Assembly: GCA_944323135.1 (NCBI GenBank)
Contig: CALURI010000006.1
Coordinates: forward strand, 57,387-121,386
Direction of reading: 5' to 3'
DNA from: Candidatus Gastranaerophilales bacterium
GTDB taxonomy: Bacteria; Cyanobacteriota; Vampirovibrionia; Gastranaerophilales; Gastranaerophilaceae
DNA: 64,000 bases
The first letter of the stretch is position 1. Every line of letters begins with the position of its first letter. A program made the translations under genes and the position numbers. Positions 44,936 to 53,939 of the stretch are shown here, piece after piece. The notes under the pieces were generated by a model. The model was given only the letters and a program-made list of their open reading frames with translations, had not been told where the DNA came from and did no database searches.

Positions 44936-46432
44936 ATGGGTATAAAGAAAATTTTCTGCCTGATATTATTTTTAATTATTTGTTTATCGGCAGGAGCTAT
45001 TAAAACATTAGCAATAGAAGATAATAACGATGATGAATTATTTAAACCCGTTGAAATTACTGATGGGAGTTCATTGTCTGTTTCAGATTGCGTTGCAACT
45101 GCTTTCAAAAATAGCCCCAGAATTAAAAAACAAAAATACAACCTTGATATTGCTAAAAGCAATCTGGGAATTGCAAGAGCTCAATATTTCCCTGTAATTA
45201 GTGCAGGTGCAGGTTTTTATAACGAAAACAATTCTGACAATATATACTATAATTCCCATTACAGAGAACTTCCGACAGTAGGCGTTACAGTTAATAAATT
45301 AATTTGGAATTTCGGAAAAACTACTGCTTATATTAAAATGGAAGAATTTTATAAAATCGGAGCAGAATACGAATTTATGGACAGCCTTTGTTCAACTCTG
45401 TTTGATGTCAAAGCAAAATACTACGCTCTTTTAAGAGCTAAAGCATTACTTCAACTTGCGGAAAATAACGTTAATATTAACGAAAATTTTGTAAAACTTG
45501 CTAAGAAAAAACCGGATTTAACAACAGCAGAACTTAATTTAAGTGAAGCTAAAGTCCGATTAATCGAAGCACAAAATAACTATAATAATGCAAAAGTTGA
45601 TTTAAATAATTCAATGTATCTTGACAGCCAACCAAATTTTACGATAAAAAATACCAAAACTTTCGGATATGATAATGACTTTGCTTATGGGAAAGATAAT
45701 CCCAAAATTCAGCCTTTTATCCCGCAAGAATTTCCATTTGATCTTAAAGATGCCGTTCAATTAGCTTATGATAACAGTCCTGATTTAAATGTATTAACAG
45801 CAACAAAACATGCTATGGAACAATCTCTTTTATATATTAAAAGAGAATATTTCCCTGATTTAACGGCAAATGCAGGATACGGATTTAATAATTCCACACA
45901 AACCACAAATAACAGTTTTCAAATCGGAGTTAACTTAAATTCAACAGTTAACATAATGGAATTAAGACACAGTATAAAAGGAGCTGACGCACAAGTTAAT
46001 CTTGCCGATAATGAAATTCTGTTATTTAAAAAAAACTTATATTTTGAAGTAAAACGAGCTTTTAACAATGTAGATAAATGCGAAAAACAAATTCCAACTG
46101 CAAAAACAGAAGCTATACAAGCTTTAGAGAATTTAAAAGTCATTGAAAATAAATACAAAACAGATGAATTAAATTATGTAGCGCTGCAAAATGCAAGAAA
46201 AGATTATTTAATGGCAGTAAATGAATATATAGAAAGTTTATACAATTATAATCTTTCACTTATTCAGGTAGAAATGGCAATGCATTATCACCTTGTGGAC
46301 ATTCACCATAAATCAGAACATGCTATACAATACCATTTCGCGGAACTTATAGAACACTTAAATCAAGTTTTAGGCTGCGATGAAAAAGACGTAAAAAAAG
46401 ATAAAAAAAAGAAAGATAAACAAACTCTATAA
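44936..46432 (+). CDS. TolC-family outer membrane efflux protein
   Basis: 498 aa. Signal peptide (about 1-26), then two repeated OEP halves of long helices: 'SVSDCVATAFKNSPRIKKQ' and 'DLKDAVQLAYDNSPDLNVL' are the paired 'A...A...NP' starts of each half. Forms the trimeric outer-membrane channel of type I secretion or drug efflux. The C-terminal tail is Lys-rich. No inner-membrane partner is adjacent. Confidence 0.88.
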   Translation: MGIKKIFCLILFLIICLSAGAIKTLAIEDNNDDELFKPVEITDGSSLSVSDCVATAFKNSPRIKKQKYNLDIAKSNLGIARAQYFPVISAGAGFYNENNSDNIYYNSHYRELPTVGVTVNKLIWNFGKTTAYIKMEEFYKIGAEYEFMDSLCSTLFDVKAKYYALLRAKALLQLAENNVNINENFVKLAKKKPDLTTAELNLSEAKVRLIEAQNNYNNAKVDLNNSMYLDSQPNFTIKNTKTFGYDNDFAYGKDNPKIQPFIPQEFPFDLKDAVQLAYDNSPDLNVLTATKHAMEQSLLYIKREYFPDLTANAGYGFNNSTQTTNNSFQIGVNLNSTVNIMELRHSIKGADAQVNLADNEILLFKKNLYFEVKRAFNNVDKCEKQIPTAKTEAIQALENLKVIENKYKTDELNYVALQNARKDYLMAVNEYIESLYNYNLSLIQVEMAMHYHLVDIHHKSEHAIQYHFAELIEHLNQVLGCDEKDVKKDKKKKDKQTL

Positions 46433-46459
46433 ATAGTTTTTTTATATTATTATTAAATT

Positions 46460-47428
46460 ATGCTTATAAATATTTTAAATCAAATTAATACAATAAATGA
46501 AAATATATTTTCGGGCTTTGACAAAATAATAGAGAGCTTTGGGATCCCTGATTGGCTCGCAGATGCCATTATTGACAGTTTCCATATTTTGCCATTATTA
46601 TTTATCGTATTTTTCATAATTGAATTAATCGAATATTTTTATGCAGATAAAATTAATTCTTTTATGAAAAAATCTGAAAAAACTGCCCCATTAATAGGTA
46701 GTATAGCTGCAATTATCCCTCAATGCGGATTTTCAGTTATTGCAAGCACACTATATATAAGAAAATTTATTACAAAAGGAACACTTATTGCAATATACCT
46801 TGCAACATCTGATGAAGCCATCCCAATTCTTTTGGCACAACCGACTAAAACCTATTATATTTTACCAATAATAAGTATAAAAATTATAATAGCAATTTTA
46901 GCAGGATATTTAATAGATTTTATCCTCAAAGATAATAAATATATTCCAATCAGTGAAGAAAAAGATACAGATAAAAAAGAAGAACCAGAACAAACAGAAC
47001 ATGAAGGATGCTGTCACCATAGTGTTTCTAAAAGACGAAAACGAGAACTTATTTATCACCCCCTAAAACACACTTTTAATATTTTTATATTCATTCTTTT
47101 AATAACAATAATATTAAATTACCTGATATTCATATATGCAGAACACGCTGTGCTTCATGTAATTTTAGGAAAAGTGAAAATTCTTGAACCTGTGATAACA
47201 GCATTTATCGGCTTAATTCCTAATTGTGCTGTATCAATAGCTTTGACAATGCTTTTAATTAAAGGTTCAATAAGCTTCGGCGCAGTAATATCAGGGCTTT
47301 TATCGAACGCAGGATTAGGTATTTTAATACTTTTCAGACACAGTGAAAATATTAAAGATACAATGAAAATCATTTCAATATTACTTTTAATAAGTATTAT
47401 ATCCGGAATGATTATACAAATATTTTAA
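46460..47428 (+). CDS. Putative metal exporter (10-TM ArsP_2/manganese transporter family)
   Basis: 322 aa. Hydrophobic helices arranged as two inverted-like halves with matching 'AIIPQCGFSVI' and 'GLIPNCAVSIA' motifs, separated by a charged, His/Cys-containing loop ('EHEGCCHHSVSKRRKR', about 177-192). This fits the putative 10-TM heavy-metal/manganese exporter family. Substrate cannot be told. Overlaps the convergent gene by 4 nt. Confidence 0.78.
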   Translation: MLINILNQINTINENIFSGFDKIIESFGIPDWLADAIIDSFHILPLLFIVFFIIELIEYFYADKINSFMKKSEKTAPLIGSIAAIIPQCGFSVIASTLYIRKFITKGTLIAIYLATSDEAIPILLAQPTKTYYILPIISIKIIIAILAGYLIDFILKDNKYIPISEEKDTDKKEEPEQTEHEGCCHHSVSKRRKRELIYHPLKHTFNIFIFILLITIILNYLIFIYAEHAVLHVILGKVKILEPVITAFIGLIPNCAVSIALTMLLIKGSISFGAVISGLLSNAGLGILILFRHSENIKDTMKIISILLLISIISGMIIQIF

Positions 47429-48552
47429 ACAAGTTGACGATTTAATTTTTCATATCTTTCAAGAATATTATCATCGTTCAAAAAATACCTGTCAAAAGTA
47501 TTATCCTGATCTTTGGAAACAGCTTTTACAATATTTTTAACAAGATTAAATTGATCCTCATCTTTCCAACTCGCAAATTCATCAACTAAATGTTCGCGTG
47601 CTCTTAGTTTTTTCTTTATATCTTTCATGCCTGTATTAATTTGTCTTTCATGAGCACCCATCTGCGTAACATTTGACATTTTCGCAAAAGGAGAACGATT
47701 TAACCTTTCATTAATAACATTTAAAATATCATTATCTATTTTATAAGCAATTTTGCCGTCTCTTACGGATTCTATAAAATATGCAAAATTCTTTGCATAA
47801 ACTTTTGAAAAATCATTACCGTTGTTCATCTTTGCAAAACGGATATTAAATTCTCCGGCTGATACAGGATCAATATCAAACATTCTCTTTTGCATAAAAT
47901 AGTCCATATCTTTATCTAACTTATATTTCTCAGTAAGACTATCAAGAACATCTAATGTATTGAACATTTTATCTAACGTATAAACTTCAGGAAAAGTATT
48001 TTGATTATTCAAACTTAAAATTCTTTGATCAACATTATTCCATAAAGTTCCCTTATAATCAGCGATAATTTTATCATCATCTTTAAAAACATTTTGTTTT
48101 TTACCGAGAATAATATATGCTTTATCAATATCGCTTCCGGGCAATGCACGATTCAACCCAATTGAACACACAGGATCATAACCTGCAAGCAAAACCTTAA
48201 CATCTGAATTTTCCGCTTTTAGAGCATTCTCTACAAACGTATCATTAATTTTTTGCGAGACTTTTGAGATATTTGGAAAACTTGTAAATTCTTTAAATTT
48301 TTCTACAAAAGTTCTTTTTAAAAACTGCGGAATTCTTTCCAAAAAAGAGAAATTTTCCATACGAATATATTTATTTTGCGGATAAATTTCATCATCTAAC
48401 GCTTCATAATATTTAGCATATCTCAGATATTTATATTGCTTAGTTAAATCCTGTGCTGAATTAATGGCAATTTGAGGCATTCTCTGAGTAATTCCCTGAA
48501 ACTGAACTGATCTTGCTTTTGGATTATTATTGTAAATCCTGTTTACCTTCAT
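47425..48552 (-). CDS. Nucleotidyltransferase-like protein with VQFQG N-terminal tag
   Basis: 375 aa. N-terminal 'ARSVQFQGIT' (F18) is the shared F-x-G tag. 'VLLAGYDPVCSIGLNRALPGSDIDKAYIIL' region contains a G-S-D-x-D motif (139-143) typical of nucleotidyltransferase folds. The rest is helical and unrecognised. Its ATG overlaps the PHP gene's stop by one base, so the two are coupled. Function unknown. Confidence 0.65.
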   Translation of the reverse strand: MKVNRIYNNNPKARSVQFQGITQRMPQIAINSAQDLTKQYKYLRYAKYYEALDDEIYPQNKYIRMENFSFLERIPQFLKRTFVEKFKEFTSFPNISKVSQKINDTFVENALKAENSDVKVLLAGYDPVCSIGLNRALPGSDIDKAYIILGKKQNVFKDDDKIIADYKGTLWNNVDQRILSLNNQNTFPEVYTLDKMFNTLDVLDSLTEKYKLDKDMDYFMQKRMFDIDPVSAGEFNIRFAKMNNGNDFSKVYAKNFAYFIESVRDGKIAYKIDNDILNVINERLNRSPFAKMSNVTQMGAHERQINTGMKDIKKKLRAREHLVDEFASWKDEDQFNLVKNIVKAVSKDQDNTFDRYFLNDDNILERYEKLNRQLV

Positions 48553-49892
48553 TAATCGACCTCTATATATGAACTTTTATGATTGTCTGAACCGCCTATT
48601 TTGAGGAGAGTTTTTAAATAATCATTTACTTCATCAACCCTATCAATATTTACATCTTTGGGATATGCCTGATGATATGCTTCCGAAATCTTTATTAACC
48701 CTTGAGATTTATGAATAAAATGACTTAATGATTTTTTCGGGCTGTAAAATTTTGCTGCGGTAAAATATGGATGTGCAAAAGATAAAATCACATTATCATC
48801 ACCTTTAAATAAATCTATTAAGTTTTCAAAAGAACTTTCGTTTTGCAACACAATCCTGTTATTTTGAAGCTGCGGTTGATATTTTTTTCTTACACTTGAA
48901 ATGATACTTGATTCATTTATATCATTATCTAAAAAATTATTATTTTTCAAGTACCACATATTCCGATTTTTTACATCAATTCTATTCATTATTTCATTAT
49001 AAAGAACGGAAGAATCTTTTTTTTGCCTTGAAGCTTGTATCGTAATAGCATGTTTTGTCTGAGCATAATGTTCTACAGGCCAATGAGAATTCATCATCAA
49101 ACAATCAGGGTTAAGATTGTATGTTTTAATTAATTCACTTCTGTTAAAATCAGTTAACGGAATAGCTGAACTTATTTCCTTCAACATATTATCAATTGTA
49201 TTACTGCGTCGTGTTTGTAATTCATTACAATATTTATCCAGTTTAAAAGGATCAAAACCATAAGCCAAAATTTCTGATATTTCACAAGGATTTGATGCAA
49301 TTTGCGCTTTATGAGAAAAACTAAGCTCCACTCCGGGAATAAATCTCACATGCCTAAATTTTTCAGGATTTTCAGAAATTATAACCAACGCCTCTTTTAC
49401 AGCTTTTACAGAGTCATGATCTGTTATTGAAAAATTAAATTTTTCACCTGTACGGCTAAATAATTTATTTGAATACTCAGAAATTTCATCAAGTAATTTT
49501 CTTACACTTATTTTGCCGTCCGTATAATTTGTATGCATGTGAAAATCTGCTTGAAATCCAAAATTTTTAATATTTTCAGGAGAATAAGTATAATTATTTT
49601 TCTTTAAATGCAATATACTTGAGATAAATTCATTTTTATCCATTACGCAAGAAAGAGATAACGGGTTAATCTTTTTACCAGTCATTTGTGATAAACCTTC
49701 AGCCAGAGATTTTACATATTCACTGCAAACTTTTGGGGCAGGGCATGCAATTTTGTGCACGGCAACAGCAGAAACAAGCCCTCCAACTATAACAGCAGAA
49801 GGGGAAAAAAGTCCTTTTTTAGACATTCCTCCTTTACTATTTGGCGAATACGGTTTACTAGTTATACTGTTTGAGACCGGTAAAACTTTCAT
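48552..49892 (-). CDS. PHP-domain phosphoesterase-like protein
   Basis: 446 aa. PHP metal-site motifs in order: 'DFHMHTNYTDG' (about 116-126), 'SITDHDS', 'FIPGVELS', 'SFAHPY' and 'GGSDNHK'. The N-terminal ~110 residues include a hydrophobic stretch ('SAVIVGGLVSAVAVH', about 32-46) that could anchor the protein. Substrate unknown; PHP proteins hydrolyse phosphate esters or nucleotides. Confidence 0.82.
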   Translation of the reverse strand: MKVLPVSNSITSKPYSPNSKGGMSKKGLFSPSAVIVGGLVSAVAVHKIACPAPKVCSEYVKSLAEGLSQMTGKKINPLSLSCVMDKNEFISSILHLKKNNYTYSPENIKNFGFQADFHMHTNYTDGKISVRKLLDEISEYSNKLFSRTGEKFNFSITDHDSVKAVKEALVIISENPEKFRHVRFIPGVELSFSHKAQIASNPCEISEILAYGFDPFKLDKYCNELQTRRSNTIDNMLKEISSAIPLTDFNRSELIKTYNLNPDCLMMNSHWPVEHYAQTKHAITIQASRQKKDSSVLYNEIMNRIDVKNRNMWYLKNNNFLDNDINESSIISSVRKKYQPQLQNNRIVLQNESSFENLIDLFKGDDNVILSFAHPYFTAAKFYSPKKSLSHFIHKSQGLIKISEAYHQAYPKDVNIDRVDEVNDYLKTLLKIGGSDNHKSSYIEVD

Positions 49893-50055
49893 AAAAACAC
49901 CTTTTTAAGACCCTGTAAAACTATATAATAAAAGAAAACTTATTTATATTTGGTTTTATACAGCAAAAAAAATAAAAATTTAACCTCCCAACGTATTAGT
50001 TATTGTAAGTTATTTAAAAATTTTTGGCACATATATTACAAATCTGTAACACTAT

Positions 50056-50532
50056 TTATCTGATAAAACATCTTTCCAATTTTCTTGCAAATCTTACAAT
50101 CGGCTTTTCAATATCTGCTGTGATTGAATCCACTAAAATCGTTTTACACCCAAGTTTCTTTCCGCATACAATATCTGTAAGCGGTCTATCACCGACAAAA
50201 CAAGTTGTTTCTGGGGACAAAGAATATTGCTTCATAAAACTTTTTGCAACTTTTATATCCGGTTTACAAGCCTCAAATACAACCGGAAAATCTGAACACG
50301 CAAGGACTTTTGCCATATAAGCAGGGTTATGATTATTCGAAACAACCCCTACAAAGAAATCTTTTTTTACATTTTCAAGCCATTCAAGAGTATCCGATGT
50401 ATAATACCCCCTTTTAGAACCCATTAATGTACTGTCTAAATCAAACAATAAAGCTTTTATCCCTTGATTTTTTAAATCTTCAAGATTAATATCATAAATA
50501 CTTTTCAAATTATAATCAGGTTTTATAAACAT
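50056..50532 (-). CDS. YqeG-family HAD phosphatase
   Basis: 158 aa. HAD motif I 'LLFDLDSTL', motif II 'VVSNN' and motif IV 'CFVGDRPLTDI' are clear; the class IIIA, capless form matches YqeG-type phosphatases. Substrate unknown. The upstream U32 gene ends 11 nt before, on the same strand. Confidence 0.88.
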   Translation of the reverse strand: MFIKPDYNLKSIYDINLEDLKNQGIKALLFDLDSTLMGSKRGYYTSDTLEWLENVKKDFFVGVVSNNHNPAYMAKVLACSDFPVVFEACKPDIKVAKSFMKQYSLSPETTCFVGDRPLTDIVCGKKLGCKTILVDSITADIEKPIVRFARKLERCFIR

Positions 50533-50543
50533 ATTCCCTCAAC

Positions 50544-51800
50544 TTATACCGGATTTTTAATTCCTACGGTTCTTACTAATGCATACTTTGGATTTTTGGG
50601 AGAATGTGAAAATTTAACATAAACATCATCATTCGTATTACCCAATGATAAATCCTCTCCATCTTTATTTTTAATTCCTTCAACAACAGCAACAAACTGT
50701 TCTTCAGGTGTAATTATTTCAACTTCATCTCCAAGAAGCATTTTATTTTTAATTTTTACTAAATAATACCCTTCAAAACTATTTAAATCATATTCTGACA
50801 CACGTTGGAATTCACATAAAAAGTCAGCTCCTGCAAGCCCTTTTGAAATATCATAGCTGTAACTTTCACCATTATTATCACCGAGTGCGAAACCAGTTGT
50901 ATATCCTCTGTTTCCAACTTTTTGTAATTCCTTGAAATATTTGTCCATATCAGAAGAAGGGTTTTGTAAAACCTCATCAATAGCCTGTCTGTAAGTTTTT
51001 GCAACAGCAGAAACATAATAAAGACTCTTTGTCCTGCCCTCAACTTTAAACGAATCCACACCGGCATCAATTAATTGAGGCAATTGTTTTACAAGACACA
51101 AATCTTTAGGACTCAAAATATGAGACCCTCTCATATCCTGATTAATTTCTAAATATTCACCCGGACGTGTTTCTTCCACAAGCTTATAACTCCACCTGCA
51201 AGGTTGAGAGCAATTTCCATGATTTGCTTTTCTTTCTCCTTTAGAAAAATAATCGCTTAATAAACATCTGCCTGAAAAAGAAACACATTGAGCTCCATGA
51301 ATAAAACATTCAAGCTCAATATCAGGAACCTGTTTTCTGATTTCCGCAATATCATTAATCGGAAGTTCTCGTGCCAATATAACCCTGCTTGCACCTAAAT
51401 CACGCCAAAATTTAACACTTTCATAATTTAATGTATTTGTTTGTGTACTTACGTGAATAGGAATATTAGGAATATTACGTTTTATTAAATTAAAAATCCC
51501 ATAATCGCTAATAATAAAAGCATCAGGATTTGCTTCTTTAAATCTCTCTAAAGAAGTTTCCAACAATCTTATATCATTATTAAATGCAAAAATATTTATA
51601 GTTACATAAGCTTTAGCCCCGAGAGAATGAGCTAAATCAACAGCCTCTTTTAAATTATCCATAGTTATAAGGCTGCCCTTCCTCATTGCACGTAAACTAA
51701 AATCCACAACTCCGAGGTAAACTGCATCTGCTCCGTATCTTACGGCATATTCTAATTTTTCCAAATTGCCTGCCGGCATCAAAAGTTCTACATCCTGCAT
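50544..51800 (-). CDS. U32-family peptidase-like protein (tRNA/rRNA hydroxylation type)
   Basis: 418 aa. 'ELLMPAGNLEKLEYAVRYG' at the N-terminus and the U32 signature 'ECFIHGAQCVSFSGRCLLS' followed by 'HGNCSQPCRW' are clear. Homologues (TrhP/RlhA-like) hydroxylate RNA with an iron-sulfur cluster and prephenate; peptidase activity is doubtful. Cys in 'CVSFSGRC' and 'CSQPC' are the probable cluster ligands. Confidence 0.9.
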   Translation of the reverse strand: MQDVELLMPAGNLEKLEYAVRYGADAVYLGVVDFSLRAMRKGSLITMDNLKEAVDLAHSLGAKAYVTINIFAFNNDIRLLETSLERFKEANPDAFIISDYGIFNLIKRNIPNIPIHVSTQTNTLNYESVKFWRDLGASRVILARELPINDIAEIRKQVPDIELECFIHGAQCVSFSGRCLLSDYFSKGERKANHGNCSQPCRWSYKLVEETRPGEYLEINQDMRGSHILSPKDLCLVKQLPQLIDAGVDSFKVEGRTKSLYYVSAVAKTYRQAIDEVLQNPSSDMDKYFKELQKVGNRGYTTGFALGDNNGESYSYDISKGLAGADFLCEFQRVSEYDLNSFEGYYLVKIKNKMLLGDEVEIITPEEQFVAVVEGIKNKDGEDLSLGNTNDDVYVKFSHSPKNPKYALVRTVGIKNPV

Positions 51801-51972
51801 AGTTGTATATTATCCTAAAGAATACAAATAATCAACCGTTTAGGTGATGCCCAAAAATGATTAATGAATAAGATATAAATATAGAAAAAGTTTTCTGTCA
51901 TTATAAACAAAATTAAGTACCTTAAAGGTTAATGATGACAAGTAAAAAACAGATTATTGGAGAAGAAAGATT

Positions 51973-52107
51973 ATGCAAACAATTGAAAATGCAGCTACTA
52001 CTTTAAAAGAAATTTGGGAATACCAACACCCTGTAATGCATACTTGGTTTGTTTTAAGCTCGCTCTCATTATGCGTTATGTTCGCATTGTTATATTTTGT
52101 AATATAA
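51973..52107 (+). CDS. 44-aa single-TM protein
   Basis: SD GGAG upstream; product MQTIENAATTLKEIWEYQ... with one transmembrane segment at residues about 25-43. Ends 7 nt before the ABC permease start, so probably co-transcribed. Function unknown. Confidence 0.5.
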   Translation: MQTIENAATTLKEIWEYQHPVMHTWFVLSSLSLCVMFALLYFVI

Positions 52108-52114
52108 TTAAGTT

Positions 52115-52939
52115 ATGAGAAAATTAAGGGTATTCTTAGGTTATTTCACGCTTATTTTAATAGCAATAAGTATGCTTTATCCTTTTTTTGCCATGATTAA
52201 CCTATCTTTTACGGGCAATAATGAAATCTTTTCACACGCCGGTAAATTATTGCATACAGATTTTACTTTTGAAAATTACAGTAACGTTTTCACTGAAATT
52301 CCAATGGGACTTTATTTTTTTAACAGTCTTGTTGTAGCAACAATAACAACAATAGGGCAGGTTATTTTTGCAGCACTTGCAGGCTATGCTTTTGCCAGAC
52401 TCAATTTCAAATATAAAAATGCATTATTTTTATTATTCTTAATAACCATGCTTGTACCGCCGCAAGTTAATATAATTCCACTGTTCTTTTTAATGAGAGA
52501 ACTTCATTTAATCGATACATATCAAGTATTAATTTTACCGGCATTATTCGGCGGTTTTGGAGTATTTTTAATGAGGCAATATTTTTTGGGATTCCCCAAA
52601 GACCTCGAAGAATCCGCAAAAATTGACGGTTGCAATTTATTACAAACATTTTTTAAAATAGCATTACCGCTGGCACTTCCTACGGTTGCAACACTTGCGA
52701 TATTTACATTTGTAACCACTTGGAACAGCTTTATGTGGCCGTTAATTGTTACAAATTCTGAGAGCATGAGAACATTACCGGTCGGGCTTGCAATTTATAA
52801 AGGAAGCTTCAGAGAACTTACATTATGGGGTAATCTTCTCGCTTGCTCGGTAATTTGTACAATACCGGTAATAGGAGTATTTCTGGCAGGAAAGAAATAT
52901 TTTATTTCAGACATTTTACAAGGCGGAGTAAAAGAATAA
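52115..52939 (+). CDS. Carbohydrate ABC transporter permease (MalG-like)
   Basis: 274 aa, six transmembrane helices, with the EAA loop 'EESAKIDGCNLLQTFFKIAL' that docks on the ATPase. Matches the second permease of CUT1 sugar importers. The binding protein, first permease and ATPase are not adjacent, so the rest of the transporter must lie elsewhere. Confidence 0.92.
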   Translation: MRKLRVFLGYFTLILIAISMLYPFFAMINLSFTGNNEIFSHAGKLLHTDFTFENYSNVFTEIPMGLYFFNSLVVATITTIGQVIFAALAGYAFARLNFKYKNALFLLFLITMLVPPQVNIIPLFFLMRELHLIDTYQVLILPALFGGFGVFLMRQYFLGFPKDLEESAKIDGCNLLQTFFKIALPLALPTVATLAIFTFVTTWNSFMWPLIVTNSESMRTLPVGLAIYKGSFRELTLWGNLLACSVICTIPVIGVFLAGKKYFISDILQGGVKE

Positions 52940-52946
52940 TTTTTCT

Positions 52947-52984
52947 AAAAAAAGAGGCTGTATATAAATACAGCCTCTTTTTTT
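52947..52984. terminator. Bidirectional terminator
   Basis: AAAGAGGCTGTAT pairs with ATACAGCCTCTTT, followed by Ts; between convergent genes. Confidence 0.85.
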
Positions 52985-53006
52985 AACAATTACAGTTTTT
53001 ATCTTT

Positions 53007-53915
53007 TTACAATTTATACCGCAAAACAGAATTCGACCCTTGAGATGATACAAACAATAAGTTGCCGTCAATATGCACTCCATAAGGTTTTTGAACATTT
53101 GATATTAAGACCGTTATAGCACCTGCCGGAGTAATTTTTATTACATTATTACTATTATAATTTGAGACATATATATTTCCGGTATCATCACTTACCATAC
53201 CTATTGGTCCGTTTATTTTTGTATCTTTTATAAAAATCATTTTTTTACCGTCAGGAGTAATTTTGTAAATTAAATTATCGGAAAAACAGGCCACGTATAA
53301 ATTTCCGTTTTTGTCAGAAGTAATACCGGTAGGACTTGGTATATCATTATACATACCGTTTGTCTGCTCTACTTTTGGAGCTTCCACTTTTGCTGCATCT
53401 GTTTTTGGAGTTTCAACCTTTGGAGTTTCTGTCTTTACAGGTTGAGATTCATTAGATTTCACAGGTTCTTGCGGCGGATTTATTTTTAAATTAGAAGCAA
53501 GCTGTTGTGCTTTTGTATACACACTGCTTTCTGCAGGAATTAAAGATAAATATGTTTTAGCTTTTTCAGGCTGTCCCAATCTGTTACTCAAATAAGCTGC
53601 TTTATATACAGATTCATAATCATCCGGTTTTCTGACAATTATTTGTTTAAATACAGCGAGAGCTGCTTCATCCTGCTTCAAATATTCAAGAATAGAACCT
53701 AAATTGTAATAAGCATCAATATAATTAGGATCAATATTTATTGCCTGTCTGAAAGCTGCCATAGCTCTGTCATATTGACCGACTTTATAATAATCAATAC
53801 CTAAATTATATTGCAATTTAGCCTCAGTAGGGGGATTATAAAACTCTTGCGATAGTGCAAACCCCGCCAATCCTGTATTTGCTAATATTAATAAAGTTAT
53901 TAATAATTTTTTCAT
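53007..53915 (-). CDS. Secreted TPR plus NHL-repeat protein
   Basis: 302 aa. Signal peptide (about 1-20), three TPR units (about 33-135: 'LQYNLGIDYYKVGQYDRAM', 'DAYYNLGSILEYLKQDEAAL'), a Pro/Lys/Thr/Glu linker with repeated 'VETPK/VEAPK' (about 150-185), then NHL/SMP-30-like beta-propeller strands ('ITSDKNGNLYVACFSDNLI', 'VSDDTGNIYVSNYNSNN'). Too few blades for a full propeller alone. Likely a periplasmic or surface binding protein. Confidence 0.8.
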   Translation of the reverse strand: MKKLLITLLILANTGLAGFALSQEFYNPPTEAKLQYNLGIDYYKVGQYDRAMAAFRQAINIDPNYIDAYYNLGSILEYLKQDEAALAVFKQIIVRKPDDYESVYKAAYLSNRLGQPEKAKTYLSLIPAESSVYTKAQQLASNLKINPPQEPVKSNESQPVKTETPKVETPKTDAAKVEAPKVEQTNGMYNDIPSPTGITSDKNGNLYVACFSDNLIYKITPDGKKMIFIKDTKINGPIGMVSDDTGNIYVSNYNSNNVIKITPAGAITVLISNVQKPYGVHIDGNLLFVSSQGSNSVLRYKL

Positions 53916-53939
53916 TTACACCGCCATAAAAAATTGTCT

